Assembly: GCA_023430975.1 (NCBI GenBank)
Contig: JAEYYB010000078.1
Coordinates: 1-64,000 of the forward strand
DNA from: Bacillota bacterium
Lineage (GTDB): Bacteria; Bacillota; Clostridia; Acetivibrionales; DSM-2933
Direction: 5' to 3'
Length of the DNA: 64,000 bases
Positions 48,989 to 57,523 of this stretch are shown here, piece by piece; position 1 is the stretch's first letter; each line of letters starts with the position of its first letter. Both the position numbers and the translations under genes were made by a program. Under the pieces are notes generated by a model. The model was not told the DNA's origin, made no database searches, and was given only the letters and a program-made list of their open reading frames with translations.

Positions 48989-49351
48989 ATGAAAAAATTA
49001 TTACTATCATTGATACTTATTTTATCAGTTACCACTTGTTTTTGTTTGCCAGCTTATGCACATAGCAATAATCCACCGGATTCACCATGTTTGCCTCATC
49101 TGACTGTTACATGTCCGGAGTGTGGATCTGTAGCCTGTGTCTTTTATGGATATTACGAATTTATCGCTGATCAACCTCATGAACTTTGCGTGACTACAGA
49201 TAATTGCACATGCCATGCACATTACTACAGTGCAAGTTATTCGTGTAGATCGTGTTATCATAATTTCTCAGCGGCAGTGAAGTATTATTGGTCCCACGAC
49301 ACAGTTACTTGTACAGGTCCTTACGGTTGGCAGTTTATATGCTACCAATAA
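48989..49351 (+). CDS. Small secreted cysteine-rich protein
   Basis: 120 residues. Residues 1-25 form a signal peptide ending AYA. The mature part has eleven cysteines, including CPEC, CTCH and CRSC, a spacing that suggests a zinc ribbon or several disulfides, plus many His and Tyr. AAAGGGG lies before the ATG. A strong terminator follows 55 bp after the stop, so it is a single-gene unit. No family recognised; a metal-binding or antimicrobial role would be a guess. Confidence 0.65.
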   Translation: MKKLLLSLILILSVTTCFCLPAYAHSNNPPDSPCLPHLTVTCPECGSVACVFYGYYEFIADQPHELCVTTDNCTCHAHYYSASYSCRSCYHNFSAAVKYYWSHDTVTCTGPYGWQFICYQ

Positions 49352-49406
49352 TTAAGTTGTAACACTTTGTTTTATGTTTAGTAGTTTTTATATAACTTAA
49401 TTCGAC

Positions 49407-49445
49407 AAAGACAGGTATTTCAAATGGAATACCTGTCTTTGTTTG
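49407..49445 (+). terminator. Terminator of the cysteine-rich protein gene
   Basis: A perfect 13-bp stem (AAAGACAGGTATT with its complement at 49428-49440) around an 8-nt loop, ending in a T-rich run. Confidence 0.8.
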
Positions 49446-49449
49446 TGTA

Positions 49450-49580
49450 TGCTCAGCATGAGCGTTCTCTCGTAGGTGAAAGTCCGATAGTGCCAACCAT
49501 TAGCCGAGAGCAAGGTTGTCCACCGTGAGGTGGATTCTCTAAAATTTACCTTGTAGGGCTGTAGCCACAATGCCCCTAAA
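49450..49580 (+). ncRNA. Structured RNA fragment resembling the 5' part (domain I) of a group II intron
   Basis: This patch is GC-richer than its surroundings and has group II intron-like strings: GTGAAAGTCCGATAGTGCCA, CCATTAGCCGAGAGCAAGG, and CCACCGTGAGGTGGATTCT with a CCACC/GGTGG hairpin. No intron-encoded reverse transcriptase or domain V follows, so if real it is a remnant. Recall of the family consensus is from memory. Confidence 0.4.
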
Positions 49581-49990
49581 TTCTTGATTTGAATATGATA
49601 TATGATATAACTGATTACACGAAACTCTGCTTTAACTTAACTAATTGCTTCCCGCCGTTCTTTTCGCTTAAATATTATCACTTATTAACAATACATACAA
49701 TTATTAATCATTTATTTATACAAAAAAGATCCCCGATCATTTATATAACCGAAGCTTTACTTTAAGGCTCAAAGCAGTTTATAACGTCCTGCCGCTTTAT
49801 TTTTTATATAGTCAATGTGATACTATAAAATATTTCACGCACTCAGAAACTAGCTCTCTAGAATTACTAAAATAAATCTAGAGTCATTTTGAAAAATTAT
49901 AGGCCTTTGCAATAAAAATATTCCGACTTATAATTTATAACGAACATACATTCTGTGAATGGTGGTTATAAATAGTTGGAGTGGGACTAG

Positions 49991-50305
49991 ATGGGTAAAA
50001 GGATTATCTTTCATATTGATGTTAATAGTGCATACTTATCGGCCCAATGGGAGCATAGCTGCTCTGTACTGAAAAGTAAATTTAAAAAGTGGCTTAAATC
50101 AACGCTTTTGAGTTCTTTACAAATTTCTTATTATAGAAAGATTTATTATTTCAAACTAAAACTTAAAAGCATTGATATAAGCGGTTTTCAGAATTACCTT
50201 TCAGTAGAGAACACAGATGCTCCCATTAGGCCTATTAAATTGGCTATATTCTTGATGAAATTGTTTGAAAATCTGATTGGCACCAGCTGCCGCTGTGCGG
50301 CTTAG
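49991..50305 (+). pseudogene. N-terminal fragment of a Y-family DNA polymerase (DinB/UmuC-like)
   Basis: The frame starts MGKRIIFHIDVNSAYLSAQW, which matches the start of DinB-like polymerases in Clostridia ('RVIFHIDVNSAFLSWEA'), including the first metal-binding Asp. After about 20 residues the family sequence ends and the remaining 80 residues are unrelated and Lys/Leu-rich. It is a truncated remnant, probably cut by an insertion or deletion. Confidence 0.45.
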
Positions 50306-50426
50306 TCCAATGTATGAAATATGCGAGTTTGATTCTGGAACGAGTAATGAAACAAAATCTCCCTCAAAATCACGCCGATTTTGGGGTATTGTAGCTTTGT
50401 AAAATATAGGCTCAAAAACGACCGTT

Positions 50427-50634
50427 TTAGATACAAGTATTATCTGTGTCAGTGGTCGATTTCATATACTGATTTATAAGCAAATCCAATTCCTTGCTTA
50501 TTCTCATAATATCAGCCTCATTTATTTTCTCGCCTTTTTCGATAGCAGCATCAACTAAAGTATAAAGTATTTAATTCCAAGTGTATAAGCTTAATAGCTT
50601 TATGTAATTCTGATTTATCATATTTTTTGTCCAT
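50427..50634 (-). pseudogene. Spo0E-like gene frameshifted by a 7-bp tandem duplication
   Basis: ATG at 50634 with AGGAGA upstream. The frame reads MDKKYDKSELHKAIKLIHLE and then breaks where TACTTTA is repeated twice in tandem. Removing one copy restores a 66-residue protein continuing LVDAAIEKGEKINEADIM, then SKELDLLINQYMK, with the SxELDxLI motif of Spo0E-like aspartyl-phosphate phosphatases. These dephosphorylate Spo0A-P and delay sporulation. The total is 208 nt, one more than a multiple of three, as the duplication predicts. Whether the gene is dead or switches by slippage is open. Confidence 0.65.
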
Positions 50635-50667
50635 TATAATTTCTCCTTTCGTATTTTGAGTAAATAA

Positions 50668-50700
50668 AAGGGCGTTAAAGGTTTTAGCCTTAACGTCCTT
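50668..50700 (-). terminator. Hairpin between the tiny ORF and the Spo0E-like gene
   Basis: AAGGGCGTTAAAGG and CCTTAACGTCCTT can pair with small bulges, followed on the minus strand by TTTTATTTACTC. Confidence 0.5.
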
Positions 50701-50741
50701 ATAAAACTTGGTTATTCAAGGATTGAGCCTGTTCAATCAAT

Positions 50742-50822
50742 TTACGGCTCGATATTTTCAATCTCAAAATCTATATTATAGCGGCCGGCAAGCTGAACAT
50801 AATCCAAATGAATCATTTTCAT
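50742..50822 (-). CDS. Tiny ORF of 26 residues
   Basis: ATG at 50822 with GAGGAGACG 6-8 nt upstream, coding MKMIHLDYVQLAGRYNIDFE and six more residues. It lies between two hairpins, upstream of the Spo0E-like gene on the same strand. The good site argues for translation; the function is unknown. Such short products next to Spo0E-like genes could be regulatory peptides, but that is a guess. Confidence 0.4.
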   Translation of the reverse strand: MKMIHLDYVQLAGRYNIDFEIENIEP

Positions 50823-50865
50823 ATTATTCGTCTCCTCGTATATTGATAAAACTAGGGTGTAAAAA

Positions 50866-50898
50866 ATAAGTTAGGGAATTCATATCCCCCTAACTTAT
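50866..50898 (-). terminator. Terminator of the copper-amine-oxidase-domain protein gene
   Basis: ATAAGTTAGGG pairs perfectly with CCCTAACTTAT, followed on the minus strand by a run of T. It lies 19 bp past the stop at 50917. Confidence 0.8.
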
Positions 50899-50916
50899 CT
50901 TACTTTTTACATGTAA

Positions 50917-52350
50917 CTATTTGGTAGTCTTTGCAGCCGGAGTGTCAGAAGTTTTCTCATACACACAATACCACGGTTTTGTTATAATTCCCCTGAAATA
51001 ATCCCCGTTCTTGAATTCCATGAACAAGTACTTTTTACCATCAATCTGCTTTATTTCATAATGTTCGACAGTATCAGCATTTACGATATACCCTTTAGTC
51101 CAGTCGTTTTGATAAGTTTCTGCAACCCCAGCAGCATTGACACTGTTTCCGACCATCACGCCATCATCATAAAAGTCATAAGTATGCGGCCAAACATTTT
51201 TCGTTGGAGCCGTAATAGTTGGGTCAAACTTATCAGGCGATTTAACACAGTCGAGTACTGACCATTTCCCAATGATATCTTCATCCACCGTAAATGTGTA
51301 TTCCATAGATTCGTATAGTATTGTACCGTCGCTATCCCTTGTAATTATAATATTTGGATCAACAACTATCTCCGGAGCTTTGTAATTCGGACTGAATTCA
51401 CTATCTGAAAATGCCACATATTCCATTTTAATTTCAAGCTCAGGATGTTCTGAGAAGTATTTAGCATCCTCATCAGACACAATTAATCGGCCTTCACTAT
51501 CTAAGAGAAAACCAGAATAAAAATCTCTTGCATTTTTGAAATTTTGATTATTTTGAGCGATTTTCTCAAATACTTCCCATCTCGGTTTCATATATCTGAG
51601 AAAATAATCCTCATCTTTCAATTCTGCAAACAGGTATGATTTACCATCAATCTGCTGTATTTGATAATGTGAAACAATATATGCATAGTGGTAGTCTACG
51701 AGATAACCTTTTGTCGAAGCAATAAAACCTGAAAGGTTATCATTTTCATCAGTCACTATAATTCTTGCACTAATATTATCAAGGATATTAAGTGAATAAT
51801 GTTCAAAATTATATTTTGTTGGTTTAGCAGGGTCAAATAATTCAGGTGATGAAACCTCGTCAACTTTTTCCCATTTACCAACCGCATCCTTATCTAATTC
51901 TTTATTACCACTTGCTTTAAAATTTTCTTGAATCTTACCATTAGCATCTTTGCTTACGATGATATTCGGGTCTTTTTCAATATACGGATTTGATTCATCA
52001 GCATCCTTATTATCTTGGGTATTGGAAGTAGATGTTGTTTTATCATTAATATTAACTGAAGCAGTAGCACCATCCCATTTAACATCTTTTCCCAAAGCAT
52101 CAGAAATAGCTCTGACTGGTAAATATGTAGTACCATCAACAGTGAATGGAGTAACATCTTTACCGTTAGAATCTTTCTCCACTTTGGTACCATTAATGTA
52201 AAGACTGATCGGTTTTTCACTGGATGTAAAATATGCGGTAAGCTGTTTAACTACATCTTTAGTAGTTGCAAAAGCAGGTGTTGCGGTACCGATAATGAGT
52301 GCAAGTACCATTCCGATTGCAATGTAACCAAGTTTGTTAAATTCTTTCAT
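50917..52350 (-). CDS. Secreted protein with copper amine oxidase N-terminal-like domain and a duplicated lipocalin-like domain
   Basis: 477 residues. Signal peptide 1-29 (ending AFA). A copper amine oxidase N-terminal-like domain (about 45-100, with YINGTKVEKDSNGK and YLPVRAISDALGKDVKWD), common in Clostridia and Paenibacillus surface proteins and not enzymatic. A charged linker follows, then two copies of a roughly 150-residue domain, each with GKW near its start and the pattern 'YEIKQIDGKKYLFMEFKNGD' then a Tyr/Trp-rich end. That repeat resembles lipocalin-like sensor domains attached to BlaR1-type regulators. AGGAGG precedes the ATG. Likely extracellular ligand binding; function unknown. 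Confidence 0.8.
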   Translation of the reverse strand: MKEFNKLGYIAIGMVLALIIGTATPAFATTKDVVKQLTAYFTSSEKPISLYINGTKVEKDSNGKDVTPFTVDGTTYLPVRAISDALGKDVKWDGATASVNINDKTTSTSNTQDNKDADESNPYIEKDPNIIVSKDANGKIQENFKASGNKELDKDAVGKWEKVDEVSSPELFDPAKPTKYNFEHYSLNILDNISARIIVTDENDNLSGFIASTKGYLVDYHYAYIVSHYQIQQIDGKSYLFAELKDEDYFLRYMKPRWEVFEKIAQNNQNFKNARDFYSGFLLDSEGRLIVSDEDAKYFSEHPELEIKMEYVAFSDSEFSPNYKAPEIVVDPNIIITRDSDGTILYESMEYTFTVDEDIIGKWSVLDCVKSPDKFDPTITAPTKNVWPHTYDFYDDGVMVGNSVNAAGVAETYQNDWTKGYIVNADTVEHYEIKQIDGKKYLFMEFKNGDYFRGIITKPWYCVYEKTSDTPAAKTTK

Positions 52351-52637
52351 TTAATTTCCTCCTGTTACTCAGTAACACTTCTGTTACTGGTGTCAATTAA
52401 TTGTTTTTTAATAAATTCCATATACCGTTTTGTATCGCTTTCATTCTTTTCTATATTTCGGTAAAAGCATCAATTTTTTTAAGCCTTATTTGTGCTGTTA
52501 TACTGCTTCTCAAATTTTGGTTGAGTTATATTGCTTCCGCTCCGCTAACATTCCCATTCTTGTACAAAATTACGTCATTATAGCAGAAATAGAACTGACG
52601 TAGTTGTACAGAATAAATATTGCAAATATCCGTACTA

Positions 52638-52808
52638 TTATCCTTTATCTGTCCTTAGTAGTTCAGATAATAACTCAATTGTTTTAACTTTTTTTATATT
52701 AAGCAATTGCTGATAATTAGTGATTAGAAGATTTAATATAGAAAGTGTTATTACGTCATCTTTATTCTCTGGATGTGCAATAACATCAACTTTATCATTT
52801 TCTAACAT
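52638..52808 (-). CDS. Doubtful small reading frame
   Basis: About 56 residues from ATG 52808 (MLENDKVDVIAHPENKDDVI), mostly helical. No ribosome binding site upstream. It may be the end of a decayed gene. The flanking stretches 52351-52637 and 52851-52899 hold nothing clear beyond the promoter of the 52350 gene. Confidence 0.25.
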   Translation of the reverse strand: MLENDKVDVIAHPENKDDVITLSILNLLITNYQQLLNIKKVKTIELLSELLRTDKG

Positions 52809-52899
52809 TATATCTATAATGTATATATATTTATTGATAAAATAAAGCAATAATAAATAAGTATCATCGCTTTTAAAGTAAGCGTAAAATATAACCCGT

Positions 52900-53107
52900 T
52901 TACAACTGCTGCTCCTTTTGCTGTAAACTGTTATTGTTAAGTCTACAGGATTCAGGCAACTCAGCCGACCAAGGCATTAAATCTAGCACTTTCTGTTCCT
53001 TGACATCTACATTCGGAAGCGTTTTAAGCAAGTAAGTCAGGTATTCAAAGGGCTTAAGATTATTTGCTCTGGAAGTCTCAATAATACTGCGATAATAACA
53101 TTTCGGA
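52900..53107 (-). pseudogene. C-terminal remnant of an IS66-family transposase
   Basis: On the minus strand a frame with RSIIETSRANNLKPFEYLTY, then LPNVDVKEQKVLDLMPWSAELPESCR matches the C-terminal element of IS66 transposases ('IETAK.NGLNP..YL..L...LP......LD.LLPW...LP..C'). Only about 65 residues remain and the frame breaks upstream at about 53107. Confidence 0.7.
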
Positions 53108-53605
53108 ACGGAGTATAAAAGGCTTTGTTATATCACGTAAAAACTTCCTGTTTTACAATACTCCAAACAGAGCTACCTCGAGTGCAATGATTTACAATAA
53201 AGTCTTCCATCAAGTAAGTAGTTAATAAGCTTATTCCATTGATTTAAGCAATACGTTATTGCTTTTCCTGCATTTATTTCTGAAGCAAATAAGGAAATAA
53301 ATACAATTAAATCATTATGCAAAGAGAAAATAAAAGGTTTTATAGATAATCTTAAACTAATGTAAGATTACTTAGAAGTTCTCCAGTCATTCCGATACAA
53401 CCATTGAAATTTTTCCAATAAGCCTTACTCATTAGTTACATATTTTAGTTTATTTGTGCTAAAGCATGTGATATTATATGAATTAAATAAGGTTAGAATT
53501 AAGTAACCATTTCAAAATAATATTTCATTGCACATACTAAATTTTTTTGGATACCGATTATTGATATAAAAGATCTAAAGTTAAAATGATAGGGAAGGGC
53601 TCAAA
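53108..53605. other. About 500 bp without a gene
   Basis: Probably decayed sequence of the IS66 element at the left and the promoter region of the RCC1-like gene at the right. No reading frame or repeat can be supported. Confidence 0.35.
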
Positions 53606-54267
53606 ATGAAAAACAAAATAATATTTTTTTGATTTTCTCACTAATGTTAAGCATGAAACCCATAAATACTTTTGCTGAGACAAATCAACCACATGATGAT
53701 ATTTCTAGCATTACAGCCTCTTGGGTAAAGATTGAAGCAAGCACAAAGCTAAATTTGGCGTTAATGTCAGATGGGCGTCTTTGGGGATGGGGATATCTGC
53801 AACTTGAGCCAATTTCCTTTGATTCAGTCGATGCATTAATTAAAAGTTCACCCATTAAGCTTTTGGATAATGTGTCATCTATGGCTTCTGGCAAACAAAG
53901 TTTTGTTATTAAGACAGATGGCAGTTTATGGTGTTTAGGGAATGATCATGTCGGAAGCATTGGTAACACAATTTTAATGAAAGCTTCAGAACGCAAAAAA
54001 ATAATGGATGATGTTTTATCTGTCTCAACCTGTAAAGCAAGTCATTTTGCTATTAAAACTGATGGAAGTTTGTGGGCTTGGGGTGATAATAGTAAAGGAC
54101 AACTTGGAACTGGTAATAAAATTTATTATCAGGATCCAGTTAAAATTATGGATGAAGTAACTAATGTCAGTACAGGGGATGCATTTAGTATAGCCTTGAA
54201 GAATGATGGAAGTTTATGGGCTTGGGGTGATAATTTAGATGGTCAGCTAGTAGTCTGTAACTTTTAA
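53606..54267 (+). pseudogene. Secreted RCC1-repeat protein, frameshifted in its signal peptide and truncated
   Basis: ATG at 53606 with AGGGAAGGG upstream opens MKNKIIFF and stops at once because a T run (53624-53630) has 7 bases. With 8 it reads MKNKIIFFLIFSLMLSMKPI, a proper signal peptide that joins the long frame ending at 54267. That frame holds at least three RCC1-type repeats (SDGRLWGWG, TDGSLWAWGDNSKGQLGTG, NDGSLWAWGDN). It then ends abruptly at DGQLVVCNF, where the family continues with more blades, so the C-terminus is also lost. RCC1 proteins fold as beta-propellers and bind proteins. Both defects suggest a decayed gene. Confidence 0.65.
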
Positions 54268-54393
54268 TATTCATGGTAAGTGATAATTTCTCCGATATAT
54301 AATATAAGATATCACAAAAGAAACAAACAACACTTACTAAAGATTTTTTCTTTATATTCATATTTCCCTCCATGTTTATATGTTGTTATGTGA

Positions 54394-55035
54394 TACAATT
54401 TAGATCGATCTAACTTTGAAAAGCTGGAAAGGGATGGCAATATAATCCTCCCTGAGGTTTATAGGGAGCTACTCCTTCAAGTTAATGGTTTTTGTACAAA
54501 AGGCACGATTGGTATATATGGAACTAAAGATATATTAGAAAGATATCAAACACTAGAAGTTAAGGAGTACTCGCCAGGATATATATGTATTGGGGACAAT
54601 AGCGGGCCAGATGTATTCCTAATGAAGCAAGATAGAAATGCTTATGAAGTCCTTATTACGGATAGTGGTTATATGAATGCTCAAGACCCAAATGCGAAAA
54701 TATTAAACTTTAAAAATTGGATTGAAGAAGGGTGCCCTGAAGAAACAGAATCTAAAGAATATTTGGATATGGTTGGGAATGGAGGTTCTTCAGTATCATA
54801 TATAGAACCATATGATGTAATTTTAGTTAGTGCTCCAAAGAATGGCTCAAAAGATCTTTTAATATTAAAGAAAGTTTTTGATTTGGAAATGTCTATTGGA
54901 GATTTGTTAAGAGGTTCAAAGCAACTTCCTTTTGCTATTATAAGAAATATAACTTATGCGAAAGCACTGAATCGTATTGAAGAATTAGGGCAACTTGGAG
55001 ATATTATCGAACTGGTTCCTTCATCTGAAAAATAA
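54394..55035 (+). pseudogene. SUKH (SMI1/KNR4) domain protein without a start codon, with an L7/L12-like C-terminal domain
   Basis: The frame is open from 54394, just after a TGA, to 55035. It begins LDRSNFEKLERDGNIILPEV, then YRELLLQVNGF, YICIGDNSGPDVFLM and FKNWIEEGCPEE, the usual SUKH pattern. SUKH proteins are common immunity proteins for polymorphic toxins. The last 70 residues (YDVILVSAPKNGSKDLLILK, then GDIIELVP) resemble the ribosomal L7/L12 C-terminal domain. No ATG, GTG or TTG lies before the SUKH core, so the first 10-20 residues are lost; the first ATG at 54622 would cut the domain. Confidence 0.6.
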
Positions 55036-55085
55036 TATATTTAGCAGTTTAGATTGTAATAAGTAGTTGAACATACTAAGCAAAT

Positions 55086-55144
55086 TTACATTGGGCGAAG
55101 CAAATAACGAACAGTTCAACGGAATTTGCGACAGATAAATGTAA
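55086..55144 (-). repeat. Intergenic repeat family 2, copy 1
   Basis: Read on the minus strand, this 59-bp block (TTACATTTATCTGTCGCAAA, later GTTCGTTATTTGC) is about 80% identical to 59663-59721 on the plus strand, with terminal TTACATT/AATGTAA complements. Confidence 0.65.
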
Positions 55145-55211
55145 TATATTAACAATTTTTAATAATAGAAAGAATAGAAAGTTATTATCACAATTCATAA
55201 AGGTGGTTAGA

Positions 55212-55385
55212 ATGCTAAACAAGAAAACATTCCGTGTAATATTTTATAGTTTTATCATATTAGCAGCATTACTTTTATGTGTTATTAAGCTGACTGCTGC
55301 AAAATATTCATCTATATGGTTGTACATTGTAGTTATAATAATATTTACACTCAGATTGGTATCCTCTATTAAAATAACAAAGTAA
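55212..55385 (+). CDS. Small membrane protein with two transmembrane segments
   Basis: 57 residues from ATG 55212 (AAGGTGG 6 nt upstream). Two hydrophobic stretches (about 7-27 and 35-50) with Lys at both ends. No family recognised. It stands alone between decayed genes. Confidence 0.45.
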   Translation: MLNKKTFRVIFYSFIILAALLLCVIKLTAAKYSSIWLYIVVIIIFTLRLVSSIKITK

Positions 55386-55470
55386 TTTTTAACCTTAATT
55401 TTATCGTGAGAAATTATAGTGTAATACATCATAATTTCCTAAATATTCAGATAGAAAAGGCTGGTTAATT

Positions 55471-55939
55471 ATGAAAAAATATGAGTTTGAAGCTGAAATA
55501 ATTAAGCACGAGAGCCTTAATTCCGGATATATTGAGTTTCCATATGATGTGATGGAAGAGTTCGGAGTGAAGGGGCAGGTAAAGGTTAAGGCATATTTTG
55601 ACGGATATGAGTATAGGGGATCTCTTGCCAAGATGGGCCACAAATGCCACTTTATCGGATTAAACCAAAAGGTTAGGAATGCTATAGGAAGGTCCTGGTG
55701 ATAAGGTGCATGTTATTATAGTTCAGGACACAGAAGAAAGAACACTGGAAATATCATCAGAATTGCATGAATTTTTAAATTCCAACCCTAATGAGAAAGA
55801 ATTTTTTGACAGCCTTTCATTCTCCCATAAACGCGAATATGTCTAATGGGTTTCATCAGCTAAAAAAGCAGAAACAAGAAAGATAAAAATGCTGGATTGA
55901 ATTGAAAAGCTTAAATCTCAAAAAAAATCTCCTAAGTAA
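55471..55939 (+). pseudogene. DUF1905/YdeI-like gene with a frameshift and two stops
   Basis: The first 76 residues (YEFEAEIIKHESLNSGYIEF, then KGQVKVKAYFDGYEYRGSL and NAIGRS) are a DUF1905 domain. At about 55694 one base is missing; in the next frame the protein continues PGDKVHVIIVQDTEERTLEI, then the YdeI C-terminal part (REYV, WVSSAKKAETR) interrupted by TAA and TGA codons before a final TAA at 55937-55939. Intact proteins are about 150 residues. Three defects show it is no longer functional. Confidence 0.75.
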
Positions 55940-55947
55940 GGAAAAAG

Positions 55948-55981
55948 TACCGGGCTATTAAGCTCCCAGCCTGGTATTTTT
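55948..55981 (+). terminator. Terminator after the DUF1905 remnant
   Basis: TACCGGGCT pairs with AGCCTGGTA with one mismatch, followed by TTTTTTG. Confidence 0.65.
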
Positions 55982-56033
55982 TGTGATATAGGAAGTTTTG
56001 CAGCAATTTGGATTTGGATTAATAATTAATAAG

Positions 56034-56067
56034 TTATAATTTTCAATGAACCCATTGAAAATTATAA
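56034..56067. repeat. Perfect 15-bp inverted repeat upstream of the riboswitches
   Basis: TTATAATTTTCAATG (56034-56048) and its exact complement (56053-56067) enclose only 4 nt. A TATAAT lies at 56083-56088, so this could be an operator near the promoter of the riboswitch transcript. It has no T run, so it is unlikely to be a terminator. Confidence 0.55.
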
Positions 56068-56124
56068 CAAAAAGTAGTAAAATATAATTGTAGGAGATTT
56101 ATGTAATTAATTTAATAGTAAACA

Positions 56125-56218
56125 TACTGATAATGACAAACCTATCGAAAGATAGGGACGTAAAGCCCACGGGTCTAAGGTTAATACTATGACAGCCGGG
56201 TTGCCAAAGGTGTTTGGT
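56125..56218 (+). promoter_or_regulatory. Cyclic di-GMP-I (GEMM) riboswitch, first of a tandem pair
   Basis: The sequence follows the GEMM-I consensus: AAACCTATCGAAAGATAGGG (P2 with its GAAA tetraloop), ACGTAAAGCC, GGGTCTAAGG, then TATGACAGCCGGGTTGCC. It binds c-di-GMP. A terminator (56241-56273) follows directly, so this copy probably controls by transcription termination. Confidence 0.92.
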
Positions 56219-56240
56219 CAGCTTTTATAAAGCTTATTCC

Positions 56241-56273
56241 AGCTCTGTTTGGCAAGTCAATCAGAGCTTTTTT
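56241..56273 (+). terminator. Terminator controlled by the first c-di-GMP riboswitch
   Basis: AGCTCTG (56241-56247) pairs with CAGAGCT (56262-56268) and is followed by TTTTT. A nearby AGCTTTTATAAAGCTT stem (about 56224-56235) may be part of the alternative fold. Confidence 0.7.
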
Positions 56274-56305
56274 ATGTTCACTTTATTAATTATGTAAAAC
56301 CCTTT

Positions 56306-56570
56306 CGATACTGGCAAACCTTTCGAAAGAAAGGGACGCAAAACTTCAGGTCTAATGTTTATACCAATTCTTAGACTTAAGAATTGGACTCCAGAATTTC
56401 ATAGGATTATCTTCCAGGCAGTAATTCTATTATTAAAAGCTATTTTATGCTTTTAATTCATCTTTTTCAACATTGGTTAATGCATCTTTATCCTTATCCC
56501 TAATGGAAGTACTCTCCTTTGTAATCCTTAGAAATCTCTGGGCAAAACTATGACGGCTGAGTAACCGAAA
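56306..56570 (+). promoter_or_regulatory. Second c-di-GMP-I riboswitch with a large insertion
   Basis: The 5' half is canonical (GGCAAACCTTTCGAAAGAAA, GGGACGCAAA, GGTCTAATG), but the 3' half (CTATGACGGCTGAGTAACC) comes about 190 nt later instead of about 10-20. The insertion replaces the tip of P3 and holds a hairpin (CCAATTCTTA with TAAGAATTGG, 56364-56387). The aptamer ends just before the AAGGGGG ribosome binding site of the next gene, which fits control of translation. Whether the long insertion still folds is unknown. Confidence 0.7.
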
Positions 56571-56585
56571 AAGGGGGATTTTATC

Positions 56586-57428
56586 ATGAAACGATTGATT
56601 AAGTTTTTTTTGATTTTAACCATCACTTCTTTGTCTACAGTTACACCATTTCAGGTATCAAATGCCGATGAACCAATTTTGATCGTCGAAAACGGAGTAT
56701 CTTTAACTAAACTTCCTTCTCAGGTCGATGGAAAGATACATATCTCTGGCCAAACAAGCAAACAAAAGATTAAAGCCCTGATAATAAAAGATACCTATCA
56801 GGAGTGGTTTGATATTGACCTGGAAAATGGAAAGTTTAATGAAGACATATGGCTTACTGAAGGAAAAGGCCAATATGAAGTCAATATAATGGTTAATCTC
56901 GAAGACAGAAAATACACATACGGTCCTAAAATAAACGTTGAAAACGTTTCCGATGTAAACCGTTTTCTCGTTCCCACCAAGGATGTAGAAAGCGATGATC
57001 CAGGAATTTCCGATCTCGCAAAGCGTCTCACCCGCCTATCCAAAACGGACCGTGATAAAGCTAGAAATTTATATAACTGGATTACCAGAAACATAAAATA
57101 TGATTATGATAAATATCGAAGACAATTGGCAAATGATTATACAGATATCTATGGTGCTACAAATACCTTTAAGACAAAAAAAGGTGTTTGCTATGACTTT
57201 TCAACCCTATTTGCTGCCATGTCCAGATCTATCGGCCTGGAAACAAAGGTTATACGCGGCAACTATGTATCTGGTAAACGCCAGGAATATCATGCATGGA
57301 ATGAAATATATCTAAAAGATGAAGGCAAGTGGATAAAGCTTGATTCAACTTTCGGATATGCATTGAACAAAAACTATTTCGATAATAAGGACTTTGATGA
57401 CGACCATGTAAAAATTGATGAGATGTAG
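56586..57428 (+). CDS. Secreted transglutaminase-like cysteine protein under c-di-GMP control
   Basis: 280 residues. Signal peptide about 1-27. A beta-rich N-terminal domain (30-120) is followed by a transglutaminase-like core with LYNWITRNIKYDYDKYR, the nucleophile in KKGVCYDFS, the His in YHAWNEIYL and the Asp in WIKLDSTFG, so the Cys-His-Asp triad is complete. Such enzymes act as proteases or crosslinkers at the cell surface. AAGGGGG precedes the ATG. Two c-di-GMP riboswitches upstream tie its production to the choice between motile and attached life, as for other surface proteins in Clostridia. The exact reaction is unknown. Confidence 0.88.
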   Translation: MKRLIKFFLILTITSLSTVTPFQVSNADEPILIVENGVSLTKLPSQVDGKIHISGQTSKQKIKALIIKDTYQEWFDIDLENGKFNEDIWLTEGKGQYEVNIMVNLEDRKYTYGPKINVENVSDVNRFLVPTKDVESDDPGISDLAKRLTRLSKTDRDKARNLYNWITRNIKYDYDKYRRQLANDYTDIYGATNTFKTKKGVCYDFSTLFAAMSRSIGLETKVIRGNYVSGKRQEYHAWNEIYLKDEGKWIKLDSTFGYALNKNYFDNKDFDDDHVKIDEM

Positions 57429-57455
57429 GAAATTGCCGAATTTTTCGGGTCATAT

Positions 57456-57505
57456 AAAAGCCAGTTGCTTGGGGGTGGTTAAATATTACAGCAACTGGCT
57501 TTTTA
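57456..57505 (+). terminator. Terminator of the transglutaminase-like gene
   Basis: AAAAGCCAGTTGCT pairs perfectly with AGCAACTGGCTTTT, followed by T. Confidence 0.8.
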
Positions 57506-57523
57506 CTTATTACAAATCAATTC

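Noticed and set aside
48445..50060. 16-base match (AATGGGAGCATAGCTG) between about 48452 on the minus strand and 50045 on the plus strand
   Set aside because: A match of this length is expected about once by chance in 64 kb, and the flanks do not extend it.
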